Of a stretch of DNA of 64,000 nucleotides, positions 1 through 10,309 are shown piece by piece. Within the stretch, counting starts at the first letter, position 1. Each line of letters begins with the position of its first letter. The translations under genes were made by a program, and so were the position numbers. Source of the stretch: Takakia lepidozioides. Taxonomy: Eukaryota > Streptophyta > Takakiopsida > Takakiales > Takakiaceae. The stretch covers positions 10,852,001 to 10,916,000 of the forward strand of contig CM060732.1 in the NCBI GenBank assembly GCA_030704615.1, written 5' to 3'. The notes beneath the pieces are model-generated. The model was not told where the DNA came from, searched no databases, and saw only the letters and a list, made by a program, of their open reading frames with translations.

Positions 1-233
1 CTTGTAGTTGAGCCTCCATGAGCTTCTCTCACCTCCATAGCTCTAGGTATTGAGAGGGAGTGTGTTGAGGGCTTTGTAGGGTGGATTCCTTTAGCAAGGT
101 GCCCTTGGCTTGACTTAGTTTATGTGATAGAGTGGATTTCACTTGGAAGGACTAGGGCTTGTTCTTCATGTGATTGCTTCATGCTTTGAGAGCTTTCATT
201 GTCTTCTACTTCTCTCATTTCTCATCTCTTATC
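1..233 (+). repeat. 5' LTR of copy 1, 3' part only
   Basis: Positions 1-233 match 10581-10810 closely, starting at cttgtagttgagcctcc and ending at ctcatctcttat. A related but diverged stretch lies at 17419-17598. Similarity stops abruptly after ctcttat; here the sequence continues as cactacaagaag, whereas after 10810 it continues with a second copy of the LTR start. I saw no standard plant initiator-Met primer-binding site just downstream, so the true 3' edge of this LTR is not fixed. Confidence 0.8.
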
Positions 234-2786
234 ACTACAAGAAGATCACCTTATGCTTGTTGTGAGTGCGGAGTGTAAGGATTAGTTTTGCACTTGTATT
301 TTAAAGAGGTTGAGAGCTAGGAGAATTTAGCTCTTGTATCACAAGGCTTGCAAGGGGTTGCAAGGAAAGGTGCTCGAGTATTGCATGCACCAAGGAGTTG
401 GAGAGCTTGAGAAGAAAGCTCTTGAGTCACAAGATTTTGCAAGGATTGTAAGGAGGAAGTCTTGTGTGTGTGGAAGCATGGATTCTAGGGTTTGAGAATC
501 CTTTGTATGCATTATGGAGTCGATGGTGTGCGCCATGGCTTGTGGAGAGTGACTAAAGGCTTGTTAGTGCTCATTTCACTATCAAGCTAGGGTTAAGCAA
601 GTTCAAAGTGTGGATGTTGTGGAAGAGAAGCCAAGGAGCTATATATGCTTGGGCTTGAAGACAACAAGGGCAAGCACTTGGAGAGCACTAAGAAGCTCAA
701 GAGGTTTTGAAAGGGAGCATGTGAAGAAATCTTCCAATCATGGTGGTGTGGAGCCAAGCTTAGGGTGCCATTGGAAGGGCTTGGAGAACATGTGGTGGGA
801 AATCCTTGAAGGGAAATCATCATTCAATGTATGCATAGCTTCACCCTAACTATGTAATGTGACAAGAGGGGGAGGCAATACTTGGCTATTCATGCTCTTG
901 GTAGTGCGAGCTTTGTGGTGGATAGTTGACCAAGCAAGTGGTGCATGTGTGGAGCATGCTCGCTTGAGTTTGTAAGTTCAAGTTTGAGAAGGGAGCTCTT
1001 GAACTAGCAAGAGGTGAAGGCCTTTGAGATCCATTTGTGTGTGAAGTGGAGAGGTGTTGATTCATGTTATGATGAAGGAGAGCAACACATAGGCCAAGAG
1101 GTCATGAAACATGCATTCAAATGACCACGGGGAGCACATGGATGATGGATTGGTGCAAGACCCCAAATGAGGCATATGGCGTGAGAGTGGGATCCAAGGC
1201 GGATTGCTTGGGAGCATTATTGTAAGTGACAAGCATTGCTCCTACACATTGAGATAATTTGTGTTGATTTGGAGCAATTGTCAAGTGATGAGGAGACAAA
1301 TGCATGATTGCTCGGCAATGGAGATATGGTAGTTTGCAATCAAATCCCAAGGACTAGAAGGGGGATTGATTTGGTGGACAATGACTTGCAAGTTGAGTTG
1401 GACCACTCTTGGTTGCACATTGGGGTGGAAGAGAGCAAGAAGATGCCTCTTATGACCACCTAGAGACCATATTTTTGCTTGAGTAGAAGCATAGAAGTCA
1501 AGGACTTGCATTCTAGCTCTTCATTACAAACCCTAGTAGTGTATGCTCAGACTATACCTCTGTTAGTATACCAAACAGGAGCTTGTCCCTTTGACTATAC
1601 CTCTGTTGAGGTATCACCATATGTGAACCCTAATGTGAGACTATACCTCTGTTAGTATACCAAACAGGAGCTTGTCCATTTTACTATACCTCTATTGAGG
1701 TATCACCATATGTGAACCCTAATCAGCTCAGACTATACCTCTGTTAGTATACCAAACAGGAGCTTGTCCCTTTTACTATACCTCTGTTGAGGTATCACCA
1801 TATGTGGACCCTAATCAGCTCAGACTATACCTCTGTTAGTATACCAAACAGAACCCTCATTTTACTATACCTCTGTAAGGTATCAACATAAGGGACCCTA
1901 GCACCTCAGACTATACCTCTGTTAGGTATAACAAACAGGACTTATTTTAAGGCCTTTAGGATTGTTTGGAAGATATTTGAGGGCCCTTGGAATTTGGAGA
2001 CTGGACCTCTGAGGTTTCCAGTGGAGGACTTAGCCTTCGAGGAGCTTTGGTGGACAATGTTGAAGAGCTCTTGAAGGATTGATTGAGGGATATTGAAGGA
2101 TACTTGCCACGGCCATACAAGCGAGATAGAGATAGGAGAGAGGGAGAGTGGGAGAGTGGTGGATGAGAGCATTCTGGGGTTAGGAATTGCTTTAGTTTCT
2201 CTTCTCCATAGTCTTTCACCCTCTCTGTAGGCCAAAACCTTTCCGTAGGTGGAGGCAAGAGTCAGTCCGGGTTTGGGCTGGGGTGTCCTTGCAGGAGCGA
2301 CACTGTGGAGTGTTTTTTGTGTGGGGGAGTTGTTGTCTTGATTTTCTTGTGTTTGGATCCCCTCCACACCTGCATGCTTGACTGTGCGCCATGTTAGCTT
2401 TGTGTGGGCGCTTGTTTTCATAGGAGGTTGGTCCGGATTTGATCACCGGCCAATCCTAGAGTATGCTGTCGGTGGTGAGGCTGGAGTGATGACCAGCAAG
2501 ACCACCAGTGTTTCTTCTATGGTGAGGCTGGGTTGATGACCAGCAGACCATAGGAGTGCTTGCGGTGGATGCAGGTGCAGGTACAGGTCTACGTTAGAAA
2601 CCTATTATTCCTGCTTGAACCAGTAGCCGCAACAGGTTCTTTACCCGGTTACCTTGTAGAAAGTGGGGATTAGAGACAGGTTGACAACCGGTTGGGTTGT
2701 GAGTTTTCATCACGGAGGGTGCCACCAGCTGCTGAGGGAGTGCCGGTACAAGCACCAGCGATACTAGTGGGTACACAAGACAAGGT
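234..2786 (+). other. retrotransposon leader between 5' LTR and gag
   Basis: About 2.5 kb with no coding similarity that I recognise. The short open frames on either strand here have no domain and look like chance. The leader holds imperfect direct repeats built on gagagcttgag and aagctcttgag (about 300-480) and the hairpin tandem array at 1548-1940. Such a length is long for a gypsy 5' leader. It may include the rest of a long LTR whose 3' end is missing from the two downstream LTRs. Confidence 0.6.
1548..1940 (+). repeat. about 90-bp tandem repeat, 4.3 units, each with two hairpins
   Basis: Units start at about 1551, 1640, 1732, 1824 and 1908 with actatacctctgttag. Within a unit, ATACCTC-tgtt-GAGGTAT gives a perfect 7-bp stem with a 4-nt loop, and TATAC-ctctgtta-GTATA gives a second 5-bp stem. 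The last units are diverged and shortened. The array lies in the transcribed leader of copy 1. Copy 2 lacks the region, so conservation cannot be tested here. Confidence 0.85.
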
Positions 2787-4354
2787 GTGCGGTTTAGGCC
2801 ACTTTCACCTTCAGTGTCTTCTGAGGAAGGTTCAGACTCGGAGTCAGGAGGATTCTCGCCGAGGGTGCAAGTCATTTCCGTGCCATTGTTGTGGGACACG
2901 ATGGAGGAGATGTATGGAGCTACCAAGGGGCCACGTAGGTACTCTGGAGCTGTGGGCACCATCGAGCTTGATGACTTTATACAAGAGTTTGACAGTTGGT
3001 GTGATTTGCAGCAAATGCGCAATCCACAACTGTTTACGCCCTTTATGGCGTGGAAGGGGATAGGGGCTATTCCAGCACCTTGAGGGGCCGCCCATGGATG
3101 ATTACCATGAATTTAGGCGGGGACATGCGGTGGAGATTGAGGAGTGGCGAGAGTATTGGTCACCTAACTATGTCTCAATCACTAGAGGCACAAGGGCAGC
3201 GGTGACAACAGCAGCTACACAAACATCTCCAACTACAAGCACTAGTAGTGGAACAAGTAGTGCCGGCACTTCTGCAGGTGGTACCAGTTCAAAAGTGTGC
3301 TACTACTCCTCCTGCCACAATTACAACACATGTGCCTAGATTCAACCCGGTGGTGGAGTTCTTCCAGGAGTTGCGGAGGAACTACCAAGGTGTACGGACA
3401 GAGAAGCTGCGAAGTTTGCAAGACTTCCAGCGCAAATCCAGTGAGAGCTTGCGAGAGGCCTACACTCGTATGAGGCGCTTGATAAGTGTGACCCAAGGGG
3501 TTACTGAAGCTCAGGCAGTCCAGTTCTGGTATGGAATTTTGGACAAGGAGCTCAAGAGAAGGGTGCGGGATGCAACCCTGTTACAAGCGGCCCAACCACA
3601 TTAGCGGATGTGTTTCTGCTGGCTGAGCGGATTGAGCTCAACATGGTGGAGGAGCGAGTTGTTACCATTGGATTTGGCAAGGACATGCCTGCACGAGGTG
3701 CAGCTGCCAGCCAACAGGTACAAGGGACTGCCCAACAGCGTGGTCAGGGGGGCAAGGTTGCCCAACCCAAGTTCCATGGAGCTTACAGGGGACCTCAGGT
3801 GCAGAGGCCGTGGCCGTGGATCTTTTGCAGGCCAACAGCAACCAGGGGTGATATGTTGGACATGTGGAGGACCCCATGTCAAGAGAGATTGCCCAGAGAG
3901 TGGCAGAAGGCCGGCACAAGCACAGCCTGCACAGTTGCAGTGTGGGCATTGTGGCAAGTATGGGCATGGAGATGCCCAGTGTTATGACTTGCACCCTGAG
4001 TTGCGCCCAGGCCAGTTCCAAGGGAACAATGGTGGCCGGGGGCGAGGTGGACCAGCCCAGAGAGGACGAGGTGGTCGGGCACGAGGTGCAGGCCAAGGGC
4101 AAGCTCAACATGGCCAAGGACGCGGAGGTCAGGGTGTTGACCAAGACATGGCCAACCGGCTTCAGCAGCTAGAGCAGAGGCTCGCTGCCATGGCTACAGC
4201 TCAGGTGGTACCGGCTCCCAGGCGGGATGGTCCACCTCCTGCTCCTGAGGGAGGAGATATGGGAGGCATGGGATTCATGTGCGGAGCAGCACTACCACTA
4301 GTGCAGGTGGAGTCTGCTGCAGCCGTGACTCGAGGAGAGCACACGAGTTCCTGA
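2787..4354 (+). pseudogene. gag: gag polyprotein of copy 1, frameshifted
   Basis: Structural capsid/nucleocapsid protein that packages retrotransposon RNA. The first open piece (2787-3083) is acidic and carries TIELDDFIQEFDSW and LFTPFMAWKG. After a frame change come DDYHEFRRGHAVEIEEWREY and a Thr/Ser-rich stretch, then a capsid-like helix block (FNPVVEFFQELRRNYQG, DFQRKSSESLREAY, QAVQFWYGILD) in 3248-3604. After two more slips, 3608-4354 has two zinc knuckles, CWTCGGPHVKRDC (CX2CX3HX4C) and CGHCGKYGHGDAQC (CX2CX4HX4C), followed by an Arg/Gly-rich tail and a coiled-coil-like RLQQLEQRLAAMA. About four frameshifts make the copy non-functional as read. Confidence 0.85.
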
Positions 4355-4370
4355 GCCACGAGGTGCAGAG

Positions 4371-5592
4371 GTGGAGGTGGAATTGGATCCACAGCGTGGG
4401 GAGGCAAGCCGTCAGGCGAGGCTTCCTCAGTCATTCACATTGGCGGAGACAGTGTCGACGCCATCCATGGCACCTAGTTCTCGCCCGACTGTTACCGAGG
4501 CGGAGGTTACTATGCCATTGGGGAGAGCTACACGTGCAGCACTGACACCTGCTACCAAGGCTAGTGCAGCCGGTGTGTTATTGGGGGCAGCCACCTCTGT
4601 GTGTCAAGCCCCACTGTTCTCGGCAACCATGATTGCGACGCCGGGGTGGGTAAGACCAGCTGCAGTGTTCAGACTAGCAGCAACACTCTGCGAGAGTGGG
4701 GAGGTCACTTCATCTTCTGCGGAGTTACTGGAAGGTGTAGTGGCAGAGGGATCCTCGGATTTGAGGGTCAAGACTGCCACGGCTGCGCCATGGCAAGCTG
4801 CAGCTGCCAGGTTGACGGAGCTGCCAGCTAGGCCAGCCTTTGAGCGCGCCATGGTGACACCTGGAGTTGTCTTGTTAGACAACCAGGAGGCATTTTCACT
4901 TTGAGTGGACCGGCAGGCAAGAAGTACCGGCCACTGCGGGTCTTGTTGGACTCAGGAGCTCAGCCACTGATGTTGGGCAGAGCTGCTATTGCAGGTTTGG
5001 GCCTCATGGAGGCGGATATGGAGCCTTGTCCTTTCCAGATACAGACATCTCTGGGAGGATCAGAGCAGGCTCGGGGCATGACACGGCGTGAGTTGGCCAT
5101 TGGACTACAACCAGATCATCCTGTAGATGGCTCAGTGATGCGAGCCAAGGCCATTGTGACAGACGCGGTCTCTTACGATGTCCTTGTTGGTGGGGCAGTG
5201 TTATATCCCATGGGCTTCACCCTGGACTTTGGGAGGAGTCAGCATCCTACAGGCCTGGATGGCAGTCAGGGGATGGTCGTCGTGCACAGCTCCCTGTGAC
5301 ATTCATTGGGGGTATTGCGGCTGCCCAGCGGGGCAAGATGCCAACACTAGCCGCCTTTACAGCTGCAGTTAGTTGGTGGCCTGGAGAGTTGCTGGAAGGC
5401 AATGCCCATGCAGAGGATGTGCCACCTCCAGCAGAGCAGGATGACATGCATGGTACGGCGGAGTTGCCTGCCATGGTTGCTCACACTCCATTATGGGGTA
5501 CGAGCAAGGATTTGCAGCAGGCTGCTGATGGACGGGTACAACAAGCCTGGGTAGAGCCTTCGTACCGTCAGGAGAAGAGGAGAGTGCGGTGA
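4371..5592 (+). pseudogene. pro: gag C-terminal spacer, aspartic protease and protease tail, copy 1
   Basis: The retropepsin cleaves the polyprotein and works as a dimer through its DSG catalytic motif. The spacer 4371-4904 (LPQSFTLAETV, LLGAATSVCQAPLFS, TATAAPWQAAAARL) matches copy 2 closely. The protease proper is in 4901-5299: RPLRVLLDSGAQPLMLG holds the active-site DSGA, followed by AAIAGLGL and DVLVGGAVLYPMGF. A frame change then leads to 5296-5592, a tail (FIGGIAAAQ, MPTLAAFTAAVSWW, LLEGNAHAEDVPPP) that I do not recognise but that copy 2 conserves. Three frames are used, so the copy is broken. Confidence 0.85.
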
Positions 5593-6913
5593 TTGCACCA
5601 GGACCACCTCAGTTGTCGCCATTGGACACCACACCTCTTGTGTGGCAGTGCCCGGATGAAGGCATATGCCTTCTGGACTTGTTTGGCGGGATCAGCACTG
5701 GATTGGCTGCAGTACTGCAGGCAGGTGTACGAGTTCGACGTTACCTGTATGTGGAGAGGGATGAGACTGCACGACGCGTCTCACTGCGCCATGTTGCTCA
5801 GTTGGTACAGCAGTACCCTGATTTGATTTGTTGCCAGTGTCTGCAGTTCGTGGATACCAACAAGCCTTGCCAGCAGACATTTCGTTGCTGGGGGCAGGAT
5901 TTGGAGCGGGTTGGCTCCATTGATCTGGTAGTGGCAGGTTGGCCCTGCCAAGGGCATTCATCAGCCGGGCATGGCAATGGATTGCGAGACTCGAGGACGG
6001 GTCTGTTTTGGGAGATGGTGCGGATTTTGCGCCACTTGCAGCTTCATCAAGCTGTATCTCAGCATACATCTGGAGAATGTGCCACTGATGGGTGATTCTC
6101 GGGCCAGGGTGATGGCCAGTGTGCATCAAGTCCGGTCGTGGCTTGGGTCAGCAGTGTTGCTGGATGCAGCTGCAGTGGGGTCACTGGGCTCATCGTCCAC
6201 GGCTATGGTGGACTAACTTGATGCCACCCGCACTGCTCAAGCGTGCATTTGATGGGGTGCAGCGGCCAGCACACCTCACAGTGGATAGCATTTTGGACAC
6301 AGGGAGGCAGTCTCAACGTGTGAGACACGATGACCGTTCGCCTTTGGCAGTGGTCAACAGGGTGGGTCAACCACGAGCAGCATTACCTACACTGCTCAGC
6401 TTCCCAGGATCCCATGCTTTTCGGGATGGTGGACCTGGCCTCTTGTGGGATAGCCAGTTGCAACAATTAGTGGAGCCCAATGCTGACGAGCGCGAGCGGG
6501 CGATGGGTTTTACCACAGGTACCACGGCGGTGCCATCTCTTTCTGAGGCATCACGTCGTCAGGTGTTGGGGCAAGCAATGGATCTCAATTGCTTGACCTG
6601 GATTATCAGCTTGGCTATGGCTGAGCAGCGCAGAGTACGGAGTACACTTCCCTTCATGGTCTCCCTGCCTACCGAGACGGTACAGGCAGCGAGTGGGGGC
6701 GAGCAGGTGAGGACCACGAGGTGCAGGCCGCATCCATGGCACACGTGGGAGGTGCTCGAGGTTCAGAAGGAGTTGGCAGCCAAGGCGGCGGTGATGGATC
6801 AGGTTGGGGATTTTTCTCGGATTGAGGAGGTCCTCAAGGATGGGATGATGGGGCAGGATGAGACATTGTCACTGACAGAGGAGGCAGTGGTCACTGCTCA
6901 AGAGGTTGCAGCA
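5589..6913 (+). pseudogene. C5 cytosine DNA methyltransferase domain of copy 1
   Basis: Transfers methyl from S-adenosylmethionine to C5 of cytosine. Motif I (LLDLFGGISTGLAAVL, AdoMet binding) is at residues 28-43 of the first frame. Motif IV is GWPCQGHS with the catalytic Cys codon at 5946-5948, followed by RTGLFWEMVRIL. After a slip near 6060, motif VI is LENVPLMGDS, and after another near 6180, motif VIII is HRPRLWWTNL. The C-terminal block (AMGFTTGTTAVPSLSEASRRQVLGQAMD) fits motifs IX-X. The ENV..MG and HR.R..W.NL pattern resembles the DNMT3/DRM group more than DNMT1, but PCQ replaces the usual PCN of DNMT3. Two frameshifts split the domain. It lies between protease and RT, inside the polyprotein, with no start codon of its own required. 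Confidence 0.92.
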
Positions 6914-6922
6914 TAGCAACCA
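6914..6922 (+). other. in-frame UAG with leaky-stop context, copy 1
   Basis: TAG at 6914-6916 is followed by CAA CCA, which matches the TMV-type readthrough context UAG CAR YYA. The frame upstream (methyltransferase end, 6119-6913) and downstream (6917-7333, leading into RT with VTEDNWEPD, GGERRRI and RAYRNCFAF) is the same. Copy 2 has the same stop and the same next six bases at 13739-13747. Inference: programmed readthrough would yield a Gag-protease-methyltransferase product and a smaller amount of full Gag-Pol. Confidence 0.65.
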
Positions 6923-8546
6923 CGGGACGCGTCTTCTACCTCTAAGCCTGCTGGACTCAAGGTTGCAGTCACGGAGGACAACTGGGAGCCTGATGTTGGA
7001 CCTATAGTCACCGGAGGAGAGAGACGACGTATACGGCGGTTCTTGAGGGCTTACAGGAACTGCTTTGCCTTCAGTTTGAAGGACTTAGGAGCACTGAAGG
7101 GTCAAGAGATTCGCATTGAATTGGCTACTGACACGCCAATCTTTCGGAGACCCTATAGATACAGTGACATGGAGAGGTCCTTGATTCAGATGAGAACTCA
7201 GGACCTTTGGGAGGCTGGTTTGGTGGAGCTATCTGGGGGAGAGTATGCTTCAGCCACAGTGATGCCAGCCAAGAAGGATGTCTTTGGCAATTGGACGAGG
7301 AGAGACGTATGTGCGGTGATTACCGGCCTGTAAATCGTCAGACCAAGTCCGATAGGTATGCCATGCCAACACCAGAGGAGATCTTTGATGCCATTGGGCA
7401 TGCCAAGGTCTTTAGCACTTGGATTTACGATCCGGATATCACCAGTTGCCGATCAAGGAGGGCGGATAGCAAAAGACGGCATTCTGGGGGATCAATGAGC
7501 ACGGGAAGGATTGCCTATACCAGTGGCGGTTCTTACCATTGGGCTTAAGAACGCTCCGGCAGAGTTTCAGAGAGTCATGGACAGGATTCTAGCAGGGGTG
7601 GAGTTTGCTCGGTGCTACATAGATGACATCATCATCTTTAGTGCTACGGTGGAAGAGCATGAGAGACACCTTCAGGGGGTATTTGAGCGCTTGAGGGCGC
7701 ACATTGAAGTTACATCCGGGAAAGTGCAAGTTTTTCCACAACCAGATTGAGTATCTGGGTCACATGATATATCCTGGAGGATTGGGGGTACAGCAGACTA
7801 AGGTAGAGTCCATTGCACAGGTTCCACGCCCCACGGATGTGAGCCGAGTTCGAGCTTTCATGGGGTTAGCAAACTATTATAGACGGTTTGTTAAGGGATT
7901 TAGTGCCATTGCAAAGGCTCTAACCAAGCTGACCAAGGTGGACCAGGAGTGGCAGTGGGAAGATGAGCAAGAACAAGCTTTTCAAGAGCTCAAGGCGAGG
8001 TTGACCTCGGCGCCCATCTTGAGACGACCTATCAGGGGGCGTCCTTTTCAGCTGCATACAGATTGGAGCATGCTGGGGCTTGGAGCGGTGCTCACACAGG
8101 TGGATGATGAGGGAAGAGAGTTCGTAGTGGCTTATGCTAGCCGCTCGAACAACGTTGCAGAGTCTAAGTATAGCTCATATGAGGGAGAATGCTTAGCTGC
8201 AGTGTGGGCCGTGGCACACTTCAGGTGCTATCTATACGGCAATCTCTTCACCCTTGTCACGGATCACCAACCACTCAAGTGGTTGATGGAGTCAGACAAG
8301 CTTACGGGGAAGCTTGCACGGTGGGCACTCATCCTTCAAGAGTATGACTTTCAGGTGGTGCATCGACCGGGTTTGGTCAATCGCAATGCAGATGGGTTGA
8401 GTCGCAATCCATGCACGAGCCAGCAGGATGACACTGGAGCTCGGTGGCATGGTGAGACGGACGAGGAGATGGTGCCCGGATGGCATGCATCTGCATTTCT
8501 GTGTATCTTGGCAGCGGAAGGCCAGTTGGACCTGCAACAGGGATGA
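6917..8546 (+). pseudogene. pol: reverse transcriptase and RNase H of copy 1
   Basis: Copies element RNA to DNA and removes the RNA strand. The thumb-side start TPIFRRPYRYSDMER is at 7043-7333, and MCGDYRPVNRQTKSDRYAMPTPEEIFD follows after a slip. The block that should read LDLRSGYHQ (intact in copy 2 near 14250) is scrambled here by small indels. The catalytic YIDD box is at about 7618-7630 in GLKNAPAEFQRVMDRIL...YIDDIIIFS. RNase H continues in 7704-8546: HTDWSMLGLGAVL, SSYEGECLAAVWAV, LVTDHQPLKWLM. At least four frames are used, so the reading frame is broken, but catalytic residues outside the damaged block are retained. Confidence 0.93.
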
Positions 8547-9727
8547 CTGTAGATCAAGTGTCTGAGGACCCTGAGGCCAGCAATGAGCAAGGTGGCGCCA
8601 AAGATATACATGAGGATTCAGTTGTGTTGGACTACCTCCGCACTGGAGACACTGCAGCCACTGTGACTGCCAAGGAGAGGGATCGGATCCTACAACGAGC
8701 CAAGAGGTTCAAGTGGGAGGGGACACACCTGCTCCGAGTGTGGGAGGATGGTCGAGTGAGGATTGTGCCTCACCCAACACAGCGGGCACGGTTAGTGCGG
8801 CATGCCCATGAGGAGTTGGGGCATTTTGGGGTGCGACGCACTCATAGTCTACTGCAGGGGCAGTATTGGTGGCGTGGTATGCACACAGAGGTGCAACAAT
8901 TTGTGGCTAGGTGCATGGTGTGTGACAGGGTGCGTGCTTCATTCAACGCCCCTACTCCACAATTGCACCCTCTTCCGATCATGGGATTGGGCTACAGGTG
9001 GAGTCTTGACTTCGCAGGGCCGTTGCCACTGACCATGCGCCACAACAAGTACGTGTTGGTGATGGTGGAGCACTTCTCCAAGTGGATTGAATTGGTTCCA
9101 TTGCCTGATAAGGCTAGTGAGGGAGCTGCGTATGCATTCTTGGATTGTGTGCTTAGCCGATTCGGTGCTCCAGCTGAGGTACTCACGGACCAAGGGAGAG
9201 AGTTCTTGGGGGAGTTTCAGGCTTTGTGTGACAAGGCCTTGATAGACCACCGCACCACTTCTCGGGATCATCCTGAGGCCGATGGCTTGGCAGAGAGAGT
9301 TGTTCAGACAGTAAAGAGGGGTTTGCGCAAGTATGGCTTGCAGAAGGGACACCTAGGAGATTGGGACCTTCAGTTACCCTGGTTAGCCATGGGCTACAGG
9401 TTCAGCAAGCAAGCATCACTTGCCTCCTTCTCACCATACTTTCTTCTCTTTGGCCGAGAGCCGGATTTGCCTACATCCATTCGCAGAGAAGCTGCTACAG
9501 TTCTTAACCTTGACGATCCGGACGTGTGGGCACGTGCATGTGAGCAGCGTGCAGAGTTGTTCAAGAAAGTCATGCCCATGGCTTTCGAGAACCTTGCCAT
9601 TGCACAACATCGTGATACGTTGAGGTATGCTACCATACGTGGTGGGGCTATCGTCCTGGGGTTCGGAGATTCAACCCTGGTGACTATGTTTATCTGCAGC
9701 AGACTGCTCCTACGACCTTGGATGTGA
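8480..9727 (+). pseudogene. pol: integrase of copy 1
   Basis: Inserts the cDNA into the host genome. The open frame of 415 codons contains the H2C2 zinc domain (HAHEELGHFGVRRTH...CMVCDRV) and the catalytic D,D,E core: WSLDFAGPL, LTDQGREF and HPEADGLAER. The C-terminal half continues through FLLFGREPDLP and AQHRDTLRYATIRGG, after which a slip breaks the frame before the last domain. The core itself is uninterrupted, so this is the best-preserved part of copy 1. Confidence 0.93.
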
Positions 9728-10052
9728 CTGCAGGACGTACTATTTTGAGGGTTCGAGAGGTGTTGCCCTCAGGAGTCCTGATCTTGGAGGGTCGGGATGG
9801 CATGATTTGGAAGGACCATGTGCGTAATTGCGCGCCATGTCACCTTCCAAATGTTGATGGAAGGGTTGACCCAAACCTGGCAGTGTAGTGGTACCTGCAA
9901 GTTTGAGGTGCATGTTGTGTGGGTCTGCTAGAGGGGCAGCCACCATGCTGGTGTGTGATCAATGCTCTAGAGGTTGGCATATGGGATGCTTGACTCCACC
10001 TCTTGAGATGGTTCCTGATGGGGATTGGTTATGTCCGCATTGCATTGGATAG
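9728..10052 (+). pseudogene. integrase C-terminus and PHD finger of copy 1
   Basis: The frame continues from integrase with VREVLPSGVLILEGRDG and WKDHVRNCAPCHLP. After an apparent 5-bp insertion near 9887 (gtgtagtggtacc against gtggtacc in copy 2) it resumes as a PHD finger: CMLC, then MLVCDQCSRGWHMGC, then WLCPHC, a C4HC3 zinc pattern. PHD fingers bind histone H3 tails. Here it occupies the place where chromoviruses carry a chromodomain. Targeting of integration by histone marks is an inference. Confidence 0.85.
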
Positions 10053-10309
10053 TGGGAGTGGATACAACCATGGAAGGCTAACAAGAAATGCAAGGCCAAG
10101 CTACTAGGAGACCAACACACGAGATCCTGACTCAAGTTCACAGATTGCAAGACGGCAACTAACGATGGGGTTGCTCTTGTACCCGGCCTCTTGGTCTATA
10201 GAGTTTGAGTACAATAGGGACAGTGATAGAGGACTTAGTACGGCTGTGGCTATTACATCTTGTAGCTATCTGGAGTTAGAGGGACCTAACCACCAGCTAG
10301 GGGGGCGAT
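10053..10309 (+). other. 3' untranslated part and polypurine tract of copy 1
   Basis: No coding signal after the PHD stop. The stretch ends in agctaggggggcgatt directly before the LTR start TGTGGTATAGC; the purine run aggggggcga at 10299-10308 is the polypurine tract that primes plus-strand synthesis. The same arrangement (agctagggggacgat) precedes the LTR at 17141. Confidence 0.75.

Noticed and set aside
2429-2450. TGGTCCGGATTTGATCACC as primer-binding site of copy 1
   Set aside because: It starts with TGG after a purine run as a primer-binding site should, but it does not match the 3' end of any tRNA I can recall, and its distance from the recognisable LTR is over 2 kb.
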